DNA from: an uncultured Flavobacteriales bacterium | GTDB taxonomy: Bacteria; Bacteroidota; Bacteroidia; Flavobacteriales_D; Crocinitomicaceae | Reading direction: 5' to 3' | Assembly (NCBI GenBank): GCA_903945495.1 | Contig: CAJAVU010000021.1 | Span: 335,594-399,593, forward strand | Length of the DNA stretch: 64,000 nucleotides | Part shown: positions 44,241 through 53,742 of the stretch, piece after piece | Numbering within the stretch: the stretch's first letter is position 1 | Layout of the letters: each line of letters opens with the position of its first letter | Position numbers and translations under genes: made by a program | Notes under the pieces: generated by a model | What the model saw: the letters and a program-made list of their open reading frames with translations, nothing else | Databases searched by the model: none | Told to the model about the DNA's origin: nothing

Positions 44241-45638
44241 ATGAGAAAAGGAGAATCGCTGGTAGCTCACTTAGATTGGGCATTGTTCATTGTCTACATG
44301 ATTTTATTAATCATGGGAGTGGCAACAGTGTATTCAACCGCCTACAATGAAGATCATCCAAACATTTTTGATTTTTCACAGAAGTATGGAAAGCAAATCA
44401 TGTGGGTGGGCGTTTCGCTTTTCCTTGGATTAATGGTCTTTCTAATTGATTCGGATATCTATCGAAAATTCTGTGTACCGATTTATTTGTTTACACTCGT
44501 TTTGTTGGTCATTGTACTATTCATGCCCGCTGTAAATGGTGCGCATGCATGGTTAGGAATTGGTTCAATGGGTATTCAACCCGCTGAGTTCGCCAAAATC
44601 GGAACAGGACTTTTACTTGCTCGATTTATCAGTAATGTAAACGTAAAACAACAGAACATTCAAACAGTTTTATTGGCGAATGCAATCATTTTGGTTCCAA
44701 TGTCCTTAATTCTGCTTCAACCAGATGCTGGAACCTTTGTCGTTTTTACGTCCTTTCTGTTTGTAATGTACCGCGAGGGAATTACGTATGATCCATTGAT
44801 TTTGAAAATGGTAAACAGTATTCCGGGAGTTAAATTCAAACAAACATGGGTGGGAAGTCACTTCATTCCTATTCTTTTTGTTGTCGTTTTCTTAAGTGTT
44901 GTTACGCTATTAATGAGTAATGAAACCTTAGAATTCTCTTGGCTGGGTGATGTAAAAATTCCTGGTTTTTGGAGTGTAATTATTGCCTTAACCATTTTTG
45001 CGCTAATCATGTTCTTGATTCTGCGTTTCTTATCATCGCGAAGAGATCGAAACAGAGCAACGTTTGTTGTACTCTTTGGGTATATTTTAGCATCTGGATT
45101 GGCAACAACGGTGAATTATGGCTTCCAAGGATTAGCGACGCACCAAAAAGATCGTATTGAACTTTTTCTTGGTTTGAAAGAAGATCCAGATGGAGATGAT
45201 TATAACCGAAATCGTGCGATGGCGGCTGTTGGATCTGGTGGTTTTACAGGAAAAGGCTACAACAAAGCTTCAGTTTCAAGTGTTGAAAGTAACCACGTTC
45301 CTGAAAGTGAAACGGATTTCATTTTTTGTCCATTTGCAGAAGAATGGGGCTTCATCGGTGTTTTTGTTTTGTTTGGACTATACATGTTTATGTTGCTGCG
45401 AATCATTGTGATTGCAGAACGTCAACGATCTTCCTTTAATCGTATTTACGCGTATACTGTTGCAATGATTTTATTTTATCACTTTGCCATAAATATTGGG
45501 ATGAACATTGGATTTGCGCCGGTTATCGGGATTCCATTGCCGTTCTTTAGTTATGGTGGTTCCTCGATGATGTCGTTCTCGATGATGATGTTCATTTTAT
45601 TAAAATTGGATAGTCAACGAAGGGATGTTCTTCAATAA
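44241..45638 (+). CDS. rodA: RodA, SEDS peptidoglycan glycosyltransferase
   Basis: 465 residues with about ten membrane spans. SEDS features: GVATVYSTAYNED in the first helix region, GAHAWLGIGSMGIQPAEFAKIG, PDAGTFVVF, the long loop ending SSVESNHVPESETDFIFCPFAEEWGFIGV, and GIPLPFFSYGGSSMM. Polymerises lipid II for side-wall growth with PBP2. It starts at the base following the mrdA stop. It is longer than Escherichia coli RodA because of an insertion around residues 180-285 that includes two extra hydrophobic stretches. Confidence 0.96.
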   Translation: MRKGESLVAHLDWALFIVYMILLIMGVATVYSTAYNEDHPNIFDFSQKYGKQIMWVGVSLFLGLMVFLIDSDIYRKFCVPIYLFTLVLLVIVLFMPAVNGAHAWLGIGSMGIQPAEFAKIGTGLLLARFISNVNVKQQNIQTVLLANAIILVPMSLILLQPDAGTFVVFTSFLFVMYREGITYDPLILKMVNSIPGVKFKQTWVGSHFIPILFVVVFLSVVTLLMSNETLEFSWLGDVKIPGFWSVIIALTIFALIMFLILRFLSSRRDRNRATFVVLFGYILASGLATTVNYGFQGLATHQKDRIELFLGLKEDPDGDDYNRNRAMAAVGSGGFTGKGYNKASVSSVESNHVPESETDFIFCPFAEEWGFIGVFVLFGLYMFMLLRIIVIAERQRSSFNRIYAYTVAMILFYHFAINIGMNIGFAPVIGIPLPFFSYGGSSMMSFSMMMFILLKLDSQRRDVLQ

Positions 45639-45697
45639 ATTTTAAAACGAATTTACGAATCAAAGAAATCTTTATTTTTACATAAATAAATCTGAAT

Positions 45698-48214
45698 ATG
45701 AAGGATAGAAAAGAAACAAAAGTTACTTTTTCTGAAGGGGGTAAAAAGAAAATGACCTATGCTTTTTGGGCATTTGGAATGTTTCCTTTTTTGATTGTTT
45801 GTGCCTTGCTTTTGTTCCAATCTGAAGATGATTTGCCACCAGTAGAAATGTTGGCAGATCCACCCGAATTGCAAGCATCTGTTGTGTTTGCAGCGGACGG
45901 TGAAACGGAGTTGGGACGTTATTGGAAAGTAAACCGCACAAGTGTGGAATACAAAGAAATTTCTCCGTTTGTAACAGATGCGTTGATTTCTACTGAAGAT
46001 GAACGTTTTCATGATCACTCCGGAGTAGATTTTAGAGCGATTGGACGTGCAATTATGAGTGTTGGTGGTGCTGGTGGAGCATCGACAATTTCTCAGCAGT
46101 TGGCAAAATTATTATTTACCCTGCAACAACGCGATCGTGAAAAATTGGCGCAAGCAACTGGTGAAGCAGTTGAAGGATCTGATTTAGGTTACATCGGTCG
46201 TAAACTAAAGCGTATCAATGAAAAAGCACGTGAGAATATCATCGCAATTCGTTTAGAAAAATTGTATACGAAGGAGGAAATTATCACGATGTACTTGAAT
46301 CAGTTTGATTTCTTATACAACGCCGTTGGAATTGAGAATGCAGCGAAAGTTTATTTCAATAAAAAACCGAAAGATTTAACGAAAGAGGAAGCAGCAATGT
46401 TGGTTGGAATGTGTAAAAACCCTTCATTGTACAATCCTTATTCGTTTAAAGTCGAAAACTATAGACGTAAATTAGCTGCGCGCATGGAAATTGCTCCAGA
46501 GGCAGTAACTAGAGAACAAATTGCAGAGGCACGCGCTTCAGATTCATTGCGCGCAGTTTCACGTAGAAATCAAGTTTTGTTTCAATGGTTGAAAAATAGC
46601 AATGAAGAGAATGAAGCATTGCGCAATAAAATTACGCAAGAGGAATACGATAAATTGAAAGAAAAACCACTTGTAGTTGATTACCAAGAAGTAGATCACA
46701 AACAAGGTATGGCGCCTTATTTCCGTGAAGCAGTTCGTAAAGAATTGTCAGCAATCTTATTGGAAAGAAATACAGATGGAAGCTGGAAATACAAACGTCA
46801 AGATGGTACGCCATGGGATATTTACCGTGATGGTTTAAAAATATACACAACAATTGACGCTAATCTTCAAGAATATGCTGAAGAAGCTGTTGAAAGACAT
46901 TTGAAAGAGAATCTTCAAAGTGCATTTGATGACAATAACCGTGGAACGCGCAATTATCCTTTTAGTAATGCAATTACAGATGACGCAGCTGAAGGAATCA
47001 TGCGATCTGCTCGATTGAATTCACCTCGATACGCTGAATTGAAAGACCAAGGAATGTCTGACGGTGAAATTGTTGCGAATTTTAATACCCCAACGTCAAT
47101 GCGTGTATTCTCTTGGAAACACGGTGAAGTAGATACTTTAATGACACCAAATGATTCAATTCGTTATTACAAATCTTTCTTGCATGCAGGATTAATTTCA
47201 ATTGAGCCACAAACGGGATTCGTAAAAGCTTGGGTGGGTGGTGCAAATTTCCAACATTTTGCCTTTGACCACGTGCGACAAGGTAAACGTCAAGTTGGTT
47301 CAACTATCAAACCGTTCGTTTATAGTACCGCAATGGCAATGGGTGTTGTTAAACCATGTACGCAATTCGAAAACAGAGCGTATTGTGTGGATTTACAAGA
47401 TGCTGAAGGAAACATTGACGATCGTTGGTGTCCTAAAAATGCTGGTGGATCGGATGCAAGCGTTGTTACAGCATCAACTGGTTTAGCGCAGTCGATGAAC
47501 AACATCACCGTTGCTGTAATGGCAAAAATGGGTGGTTATGCTGGACCAAAAACCATTTCTAAATTATTGAAAATGATGGATATCAATCTTCGTCCTGAGG
47601 ATGAGGTTCCAGCATTGTGTTTGGGAATTATGGATTTATCCTTGTATGAATTGGTAGGCGCGCAATGTATTTTTGCGAACAACGGAATTTACAATCGTCC
47701 AACAACCATTTTACGTGTTGAAGACAGAAATGGAAACGTGATTTATAACGCGAAACCATATTCGAAAGAAGTATTGAATGAGAATGTTGCCTACGAAACG
47801 TTGTTAATGATGAAGAAAGTTGTGACGCAAGGAACAGCAGGAAGTCTTCGTGGGGGACAATCGTGGGGGAATGTTTTGGCACCAACGGCTGGTAAAACAG
47901 GAACAACACAAAATAACTCTGACGGATGGTTTGTTGGTTTAACACCAGAATTAGTAACAGGTGTTTGGGTAGGAGCTGAAGATCGTGCTGTACGTTTCCG
48001 TTCAATGAACTGGGGACAAGGAGCAAGAATGGCTTTGCCAATTTATGGATATTATATGCAGAAAGTGTACAAAGATCCGGTCGTTGCTTTGTCGACAACT
48101 GATTTTGAAGCGCCTGCAAATTATGATCCTCAGCAGTTTTCATGTGCAGGTGAGGCTTCTCTGGAGCCAGCAGCAGATGAAGTAAGCCCTGAAGATCCAC
48201 TTTTTGATTTTTAA
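45698..48214 (+). CDS. Bifunctional class A penicillin-binding protein (PBP1A type)
   Basis: 838 residues. Cytoplasmic basic start, one membrane anchor (MTYAFWAFGMFPFLIVCALLLF), then the GT51 glycosyltransferase domain with STEDERFHDHSGVDFRA, GGASTISQQLAK, KEEIITMYLNQ (about 95-270). The transpeptidase domain carries SxxK as VGSTIKPFVYS, SxN as SMNNIT and KTG as GKTGTTQNNSDGWFVG. Ends with an acidic tail. Polymerises and cross-links peptidoglycan. It follows rodA by 59 nt and scoA by 3 nt, so it probably belongs to the mre/mrd unit. Confidence 0.96.
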   Translation: MKDRKETKVTFSEGGKKKMTYAFWAFGMFPFLIVCALLLFQSEDDLPPVEMLADPPELQASVVFAADGETELGRYWKVNRTSVEYKEISPFVTDALISTEDERFHDHSGVDFRAIGRAIMSVGGAGGASTISQQLAKLLFTLQQRDREKLAQATGEAVEGSDLGYIGRKLKRINEKARENIIAIRLEKLYTKEEIITMYLNQFDFLYNAVGIENAAKVYFNKKPKDLTKEEAAMLVGMCKNPSLYNPYSFKVENYRRKLAARMEIAPEAVTREQIAEARASDSLRAVSRRNQVLFQWLKNSNEENEALRNKITQEEYDKLKEKPLVVDYQEVDHKQGMAPYFREAVRKELSAILLERNTDGSWKYKRQDGTPWDIYRDGLKIYTTIDANLQEYAEEAVERHLKENLQSAFDDNNRGTRNYPFSNAITDDAAEGIMRSARLNSPRYAELKDQGMSDGEIVANFNTPTSMRVFSWKHGEVDTLMTPNDSIRYYKSFLHAGLISIEPQTGFVKAWVGGANFQHFAFDHVRQGKRQVGSTIKPFVYSTAMAMGVVKPCTQFENRAYCVDLQDAEGNIDDRWCPKNAGGSDASVVTASTGLAQSMNNITVAVMAKMGGYAGPKTISKLLKMMDINLRPEDEVPALCLGIMDLSLYELVGAQCIFANNGIYNRPTTILRVEDRNGNVIYNAKPYSKEVLNENVAYETLLMMKKVVTQGTAGSLRGGQSWGNVLAPTAGKTGTTQNNSDGWFVGLTPELVTGVWVGAEDRAVRFRSMNWGQGARMALPIYGYYMQKVYKDPVVALSTTDFEAPANYDPQQFSCAGEASLEPAADEVSPEDPLFDF

Positions 48215-48217
48215 GAG

Positions 48218-48913
48218 ATGAATAAAGTTGTAAAAAATGTTGAAGAAGCATTGGTTGGTATCGAAGACGGTATGACTTTAATGCTTGGCGGTTTTGGATT
48301 GTGTGGAATTCCTGAAAATTCAATTGCTCAATTGGTAAAAATGGGCACAAAGAATTTAACATGTATTTCAAACAATGCAGGTGTTGACGATTTTGGTTTA
48401 GGCTTGTTGTTGCAACAAAAACAAATCAAAAAAATGATTAGTTCATATGTTGGTGAAAATGCTGAATTTGAGCGTCAAATGCTTTCCGGTGAATTGGAAG
48501 TTGATTTGATTCCACAAGGAAGTCTGGCAGAAAGATGTCGTGCTGGTGGAGCTGGTATTCCTGCGTTTTTTACACCTGCTGGTTACGGAACTGAAGTAGC
48601 TGAAGGAAAAGAAGTGCGTATTTACAATGGAAAACCACATATTTTGGAATCTGCTTTAACGGCTGATTTCGCAATTGTAAAAGCATGGAAAGGGGATACA
48701 GAAGGAAATTTAGTTTTCAAAGCAACGGCTCGAAACTTTAATCCAATGATGGCAATGGCTGGTAAAATCACAATTGCTGAAGTGGAAGAATTGGTTCCAG
48801 CTGGAGAATTGGATCCGAACTATATTCATACACCAGGAATATTTGTTCAACGTATTTTCAAAGGAGAGAAATTTGAGAAACGCATTGAGCAACGAACTGT
48901 TAGACAGAAATAA
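48218..48913 (+). CDS. scoA: 3-oxoacid CoA-transferase subunit A
   Basis: 231 residues. Glycine-rich start [35 protein letters not shown], and IRSY-like [13 protein letters not shown] and [24 protein letters not shown] are standard for the alpha subunit of succinyl-CoA:3-oxoacid CoA-transferase. Works with ScoB in ketone-body/acetoacetate activation. Only 3 nt from the PBP gene upstream; an octad-repeat spacer separates it from scoB. Confidence 0.95.
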   Translation: MNKVVKNVEEALVGIEDGMTLMLGGFGLCGIPENSIAQLVKMGTKNLTCISNNAGVDDFGLGLLLQQKQIKKMISSYVGENAEFERQMLSGELEVDLIPQGSLAERCRAGGAGIPAFFTPAGYGTEVAEGKEVRIYNGKPHILESALTADFAIVKAWKGDTEGNLVFKATARNFNPMMAMAGKITIAEVEELVPAGELDPNYIHTPGIFVQRIFKGEKFEKRIEQRTVRQK

Positions 48914-48916
48914 AAT

Positions 48917-48997
48917 GATCATATAATTCGAGAATTTGAAGATTCGAGTATTCACTGTTTCGCTTCAAATTTTCAAATTCAAGAATTTTCAAATTTG
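48917..48997. repeat. 8-nt quasi-periodic array in the scoA-scoB spacer
   Basis: First block in register: ATTCGAGA, ATTTGAAG, ATTCGAGT, ATTC. Then ACTGTTTCGC. Second block, reverse-complement sense: TTCAAATT, TTCAAATT, CAAGAATT, TTCAAATT. The two halves can fold into an imperfect long hairpin inside an otherwise tight operon. Confidence 0.75.
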
Positions 48998-49001
48998 AGT
49001 T

Positions 49002-49658
49002 ATGGCTTTAGATAAAATTGGAATTGCAAAACGCATTGCACAAGAGTTAAGAGATGGTTGGTATGTAAATCTTGGGATTGGCATTCCGACACTTGTTGCA
49101 AATTATATTCCTGAAGGAATTGAAGTTGAATTTCAATCTGAAAATGGTGTTCTTGGAATGGGCGCATTTCCGTTTGAAGGTGAAGAAGATGCTGACTTAA
49201 TTAATGCTGGTAAACAAACGATTACTGTGCGTGAAGGTGCTGCTTTTTTCGATTCAGCGATGTCTTTTGCAATGATTCGTGGACAGCACGTTCAATTGAC
49301 AGTTCTTGGAGCAATGGAAGTTTCTCAAAATGGTGATATCGCCAATTGGAAAATTCCAGGTAAAATGGTGAAAGGAATGGGTGGTGCGATGGATTTAGTT
49401 GCGTCTGCTGAAAACATTATTGTTGCCATGATGCATTCAAACAAAGCTGGTGAATCGAAGATTTTAAAAGAATGTACGTTGCCATTAACCGGCGTTGGTT
49501 GCGTAAAAAAAGTCGTGACGGAATTGGCGGTAATGGAAATCAAAGACAATAAATTTCATTTAATTGAACGCGCGCCTGGTGTGACGGTTGAAGAAATTAT
49601 TGCACTTACTGAAGGTGATTTAGTTGTGCCTGATTTCGTTCCAGAAATGGTTCTTTGA
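49002..49658 (+). CDS. scoB: 3-oxoacid CoA-transferase subunit B
   Basis: 218 residues. WYVNLGIGIPTLVANYIP, the catalytic glutamate motif EFQSENGVLGMGAFP, GAAFFDSAMSFAMIRGQHVQLTVLGAMEVS and MVKGMGGAMDLV are diagnostic of the beta subunit. Transfers CoA from succinyl-CoA to acetoacetate through a glutamyl-CoA thioester. Partner of scoA upstream. Confidence 0.96.
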   Translation: MALDKIGIAKRIAQELRDGWYVNLGIGIPTLVANYIPEGIEVEFQSENGVLGMGAFPFEGEEDADLINAGKQTITVREGAAFFDSAMSFAMIRGQHVQLTVLGAMEVSQNGDIANWKIPGKMVKGMGGAMDLVASAENIIVAMMHSNKAGESKILKECTLPLTGVGCVKKVVTELAVMEIKDNKFHLIERAPGVTVEEIIALTEGDLVVPDFVPEMVL

Positions 49659-49662
49659 TTCG

Positions 49663-51459
49663 ATGATTAACTCCATTCGGAACGTATCTTTTTTAAAGTA
49701 CATCGTACTTGCGTTTTGTGTTGTTTGGTTAATTTATTTCATGCTTAACAATGAAATCCCAACTGATCCAGGTGACGGGATTATGCATTTTTTCATTGCG
49801 CAAGGTTCATGGCATCAACCGGAGCTTTTTTTACATCATTGGGGAAAACCATTCTTCATTCTTGTAAGTTCGCCTTTCGCCCAATTTGGTTTCAACGGAA
49901 TGGTTGTGTTCAATATTCTTGTTTTTACCTGTACAGTTTTACTTGGCTTTCGCATTTTATCAAAACACGGTGTTTCTGTTTGGTTGCAAGTGCTTTTTCC
50001 ACTCATTTTATTGGTTGCACGTGATACAATAGATACACTACTTGGTGGATTAACAGAGCCTTTGTTTAATCTGGCTGTTATGCTGTCTTTATTGCTATTG
50101 CTTGAAAAGAAATGGATGTGGTTTGCTATCCTAGTTTCGTTTATGCCGTTTATGCGTAGTGAGGGACAATTGCCCATTGTACTAGGAATCATGCTTTTAT
50201 TATTCAATCGATCGTACAAAACCATTCCTTTTATTTTCACCGGTTTCATTGTTTATGCTTTAATTGGTCTCATTGGATATAATGACTTTTGGTGGTATTT
50301 CACAAAAAGTGCTTACAGCATGGGTAATTCAATGTATGGCCATGGAACGTGGGATCACTATCTTCTTTCGTATAGGTACTACTTGGGAAATCCGGGACTT
50401 TATATTCTTCTGCTCGGAATTCCGTGCATGCTAGTTTTACTTATTAAGAAGCGTTGGAGTGCCTTTCAATTCAATTGGGCGTTTTATAGCTATGGCATTT
50501 TTTTAGGAATTGTCGTTTTACATTCGTATTTCTGGGCAACTGGACAAAATGGATCGGCAGGATTGACACGAATTGCCACACAAGGCGTTCCAGTGGTAAT
50601 ACTCTTAAGCCTCTATTATATAAGTCGATTTAAACTGTCGAATCACTTGATTTCATCCATTATTTTCCTTGTTTTTACTGGAATAATGACACTTACATTG
50701 GTACAAACCGAAATTTATCCTAAAAAAGCAACTGCACTTGAACATCAATTAATTGCTGCTGCTGATTTTATGAAGACCCAAAAAATGGGCGACAATAAAG
50801 TTTATTACCATTATCCGCTTTTTAGTTTTCGTTATGGTGAAAATCCGTTTCAACCAGATCGAAAATTAATTCATTATAGTTTCGCTGATTTGGATACATC
50901 AATGAAATACACGCTTAAACCTGGCGATTTTATTGTCCGCGATAGTCATTTTGGTCCGATGGAAGCCAATGTACAATTGAAAGATGTAAAGAAACATCCT
51001 GAATTAGTGATTGTGAAAGAATTTGTGAGTTCGGAGCAATTGAATGATGCGTTGAACGAAATAGAAGGTGTGATTATTTACCAGTATATTCCGCTAAAGA
51101 AGCAAGTGAAAGTGCAAACTGTTAAACAAGTAATTGCAGCAAACAAAGTTCTACACATTAAAGCAAATGAAGAATTTACAGCATTGCCCTCTGTAAAAGA
51201 ATTTTATTCGACAGAAACGAAATTATGGGTGAATTTGGTGGCTAAGTCAAATGGTTTGAAAATCGTTTACGATTATAATAACAAAGAAGACTACAGCTTT
51301 GTGGAATTAAAAGCAAATGAAGCAATTGAAAATTCTTACGTGTTCAAAACCGTTGGAAAGGGTAAACTTTACATCTGGAATCCAGATAAAGTGGCAACTG
51401 ATTTAATTGTGAATTCCATTCAACAAGAAAAAGTAGCATACCATCCGATTATGAGATGA
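49663..51459 (+). CDS. Polytopic membrane protein, GT-C glycosyltransferase-like
   Basis: The track ORF starts inside scoB; the ATG 4 nt after its stop (MINSIRNVSFLKYIVL) gives 598 residues. About eleven membrane spans occupy residues 1-350, followed by a soluble C-terminal region (about 360-598). The first extracytoplasmic loop contains PTDPGDGIMHFFIAQ, with an acidic pair after the first span as in GT-C enzymes of the PMT/ArnT type. No family signature is firm. Downstream of scoAB, possibly cotranscribed. Substrate unknown. Confidence 0.65.
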   Translation: MINSIRNVSFLKYIVLAFCVVWLIYFMLNNEIPTDPGDGIMHFFIAQGSWHQPELFLHHWGKPFFILVSSPFAQFGFNGMVVFNILVFTCTVLLGFRILSKHGVSVWLQVLFPLILLVARDTIDTLLGGLTEPLFNLAVMLSLLLLLEKKWMWFAILVSFMPFMRSEGQLPIVLGIMLLLFNRSYKTIPFIFTGFIVYALIGLIGYNDFWWYFTKSAYSMGNSMYGHGTWDHYLLSYRYYLGNPGLYILLLGIPCMLVLLIKKRWSAFQFNWAFYSYGIFLGIVVLHSYFWATGQNGSAGLTRIATQGVPVVILLSLYYISRFKLSNHLISSIIFLVFTGIMTLTLVQTEIYPKKATALEHQLIAAADFMKTQKMGDNKVYYHYPLFSFRYGENPFQPDRKLIHYSFADLDTSMKYTLKPGDFIVRDSHFGPMEANVQLKDVKKHPELVIVKEFVSSEQLNDALNEIEGVIIYQYIPLKKQVKVQTVKQVIAANKVLHIKANEEFTALPSVKEFYSTETKLWVNLVAKSNGLKIVYDYNNKEDYSFVELKANEAIENSYVFKTVGKGKLYIWNPDKVATDLIVNSIQQEKVAYHPIMR

Positions 51460-51469
51460 CAACGGGGGA

Positions 51470-51537
51470 ATTTGATAATTTGTAGATTCAAAAATTCGAG
51501 GATTAAATCTTCAAATCTTTCAAATTTTTGAATCCTT
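51470..51537. repeat. 8-nt quasi-periodic array forming a hairpin between convergent genes
   Basis: Octads in register: ATTTGTAG, ATTCAAAA, ATTCGAGG, ATTAAATC, TTCAAATC, TTTCAAAT, TTTTGAAT. Arms GATTCAAAAATTCG (51485-51498) and CAAATTTTTGAATC (51521-51534) pair with one mismatch and may act as a bidirectional terminator. Confidence 0.7.
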
Positions 51538-51541
51538 TTAA

Positions 51542-52156
51542 TTATCGATAGAAGTTCATTTCCTCAATGTACTTGTGAACGGGTTCTGTCAGCAAATAAC
51601 GCACATCTTTACCATCACGAATGGCATTGCGCACAAAACTCGCTGAAACTTTCATTACTGGAGCTTCATCGCAAAAAACAACATTCGCATCTTTTGCAAA
51701 ATCATTTCCAATGTGTGAATTGATTCCAGTTACTTCTGCTTCTTCTTGAACCGTTAAGACACGAGGGTAAACGTAGATTTTGTGATTTTTAAGAATCACA
51801 TCGTGGTTGTACCATTTGTGCAACGTTCTCAAATTATCTTCGCCCATGATTAAGGCAAAATTGTGCTGTGGATAATGGTCTTTTAAATATGCTAAGGTTG
51901 TGGCAGTATAGCTTGGTTTTGGCAAAGAAAACTCGATATCACTTGCGCGCAACTTGGTATTGTCATCGATGGCAACTTTCACCAAGGCCAAACGGTGTAA
52001 ATCAGTTAGCAGTGTCGATTTTTCTTTAAGTGGATTATGCGGTGAAACAATCAACCAAACTTGGTCCAAATCGGTAAAGTCGGCCATGTAGTTAGCAATG
52101 ACCAAATGTCCGACATGAATCGGGTTAAACGTTCCAAAGTATAATCCTATGTTCAT
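51542..52156 (-). CDS. nadD: Nicotinate-nucleotide adenylyltransferase
   Basis: 204 residues. Nucleotidyltransferase HxGH motif IGLYFGTFNPIHVGHLVIAN, LIVSPHNPLKEKSTLL, MGEDNLRTLHKWYNHD and the C-terminal VSASFVRNAIRDGKDVRYL. Forms deamido-NAD from nicotinate mononucleotide. Start overlaps the gmk stop as ATGA, so translation is coupled. Confidence 0.96.
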   Translation of the reverse strand: MNIGLYFGTFNPIHVGHLVIANYMADFTDLDQVWLIVSPHNPLKEKSTLLTDLHRLALVKVAIDDNTKLRASDIEFSLPKPSYTATTLAYLKDHYPQHNFALIMGEDNLRTLHKWYNHDVILKNHKIYVYPRVLTVQEEAEVTGINSHIGNDFAKDANVVFCDEAPVMKVSASFVRNAIRDGKDVRYLLTEPVHKYIEEMNFYR

Positions 52157-52725
52157 TTTTCGATAAATTCAACAACAAGGTTTTTTGCCTTTTCAATGGC
52201 TTTTTCCAAGTCGTCGTTGATTAAAACAACATCAAATTCAGGAGCAGAACTCAATTCCGTGTGCGCCTTGCTCATGCGTTGCTGTATTTTTTCTTCCGTT
52301 TCCGTACTTCTGTAGCGCAAGCGTTTCTCTAATTCTTCATAACTCGGAGGTTGAACAAAGATAGCCAAAGCAGCATCGCCAAAAATGCGTTTTAAATTTA
52401 AACCACCAATCACATCCACATCAAAAATCACCGTTTTACCGTTTGACCAAATGCGTTCGATTTCGGATTTCAAGGTTCCGTAAAAGTTGTTGGTGTACAC
52501 TTCTTCCCATTCGATAAACGAACCATTTTCAATTTCTTCTTTGAATTTTTCGATTCCAAGAAAATGGTAATCTTTACGATCAAGCTCATTCGGACGAGGA
52601 TCTCTACTACACGCAGAAACAGAAAATTCCAAGCCAATTCCAGCGCTCAACAAGGCGTGAACGATGGTTGTTTTTCCAGCACCTGAAGGAGCAGAGAAGA
52701 TAATGCATTTGCCGCTTTTAGTCAT
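52153..52725 (-). CDS. gmk: Guanylate kinase
   Basis: 190 residues. P-loop IFSAPSGAGKTTIVHALL, GMP-binding SVSACSRDPRPNELDRKDYHFL and IEWEEVYTNNFYGTLKSEI, lid region RLRYRSTETEEKIQQRM. Phosphorylates GMP to GDP. Middle gene of the yicC-gmk-nadD unit, a common arrangement in Bacteroidota. Confidence 0.97.
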   Translation of the reverse strand: MTKSGKCIIFSAPSGAGKTTIVHALLSAGIGLEFSVSACSRDPRPNELDRKDYHFLGIEKFKEEIENGSFIEWEEVYTNNFYGTLKSEIERIWSNGKTVIFDVDVIGGLNLKRIFGDAALAIFVQPPSYEELEKRLRYRSTETEEKIQQRMSKAHTELSSAPEFDVVLINDDLEKAIEKAKNLVVEFIEK

Positions 52726-52753
52726 AAATTAAAAGTCAAAAGTGTATTCTTTA

Positions 52754-53620
52754 TTACAAGGTATTTAAAATCTGTTCTTTCAGTTTTTCCAGATTGTCTT
52801 TCATATCAACTACCAATTTTTGCATTTCGGCGTGATTGCTTTTGCTTCCAAGTGTGTTGATTTCACGACCAATTTCTTGAGAAATGAATCCTAATTTTTT
52901 ACCAGATTTTGGTAAAACCATCGTTTCCAAATAATAATCAAGGTGATTCGCTAAACGCATTTTTTCTTCCGCAACGTCCAATTTCTCAATGTAGAAAATC
53001 ATTTCTTGCTCCAAACGATTATCGTCGTGTTTGCTATTTTCTAATTCTTCCAAGCCTTTTTTGATGCGCTCACGAATCGTATCAATGCGCTCATTTTCAT
53101 ATTTTGGAACTTCATTCAACAAAGAGCGAATGTCTTCGATGCGATCAGTAAACTCATTCTCCAACGCAATTCCTTCTTGACGTCTGAACTCATTCAATTT
53201 AACACATGCATCTTTCATTAATTCCAAGACCCACGCTTTTTCCTCGTCTGATAATTCTTCACGCTCATTCACATAAATGTCTGGCATGCGCAAAATCAAG
53301 GCTAAATAATCTACCGTTGATTCACCAATTGCTTCATTTACCGCTTTCAAATCAGTATAATACGCCTTGGCTAAATCTTTATTGATGGTAAAATTCTTTG
53401 TGTCGCCTGTACTGTCCAAATTCACGTTCACATCGACTTTCCCACGATCCAAGTGTTCACTCACGATGTTGCGAATCGCTAATTCCAATTCACGGTAAAC
53501 AGGTGGAGTTCTTACATTTAAGTCCAAGGATTTACTGTTCAGCGAACGAATTTCGATTGATACTTTTTTACTTTGGTATGTTCCGGTTGTTTTCCCGAAA
53601 CCTGTCATGGACATGAGCAT
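52754..53620 (-). CDS. YicC-family endoribonuclease-like protein
   Basis: The track ORF starts 22 codons too early; MLMSMTGFGKTTGTYQ matches the family start (MxxSMTGFG) and gives 288 residues. The N-terminal YicC domain has SIEIRSLNSKSLDLNVRTP and the conserved GKVDVNVNLD. The C-terminal DUF1732 portion ends EMQKLVVDMKDNLEKLKEQILN. YicC proteins were reported as RNases in Escherichia coli. First gene of the unit with gmk and nadD. Confidence 0.94.
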   Translation of the reverse strand: MLMSMTGFGKTTGTYQSKKVSIEIRSLNSKSLDLNVRTPPVYRELELAIRNIVSEHLDRGKVDVNVNLDSTGDTKNFTINKDLAKAYYTDLKAVNEAIGESTVDYLALILRMPDIYVNEREELSDEEKAWVLELMKDACVKLNEFRRQEGIALENEFTDRIEDIRSLLNEVPKYENERIDTIRERIKKGLEELENSKHDDNRLEQEMIFYIEKLDVAEEKMRLANHLDYYLETMVLPKSGKKLGFISQEIGREINTLGSKSNHAEMQKLVVDMKDNLEKLKEQILNTL

Positions 53621-53742
53621 AGAATCTATTTTTAGGTAAAAATAGGAATTTTCAAGGAATGACGTTTCGATTCCGGTCCTCATCAATTGTTCAAGGCAAT
53701 GTTGAGCAGATATAATTTGAGTTTATTCCTTAACTTTACGCC

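Noticed and set aside
47628-48371. 247-residue minus-strand ORF antisense to the class A PBP and scoA
   Set aside because: It spans two well-supported plus-strand genes, has no domain pattern and a composition typical of antisense reading.
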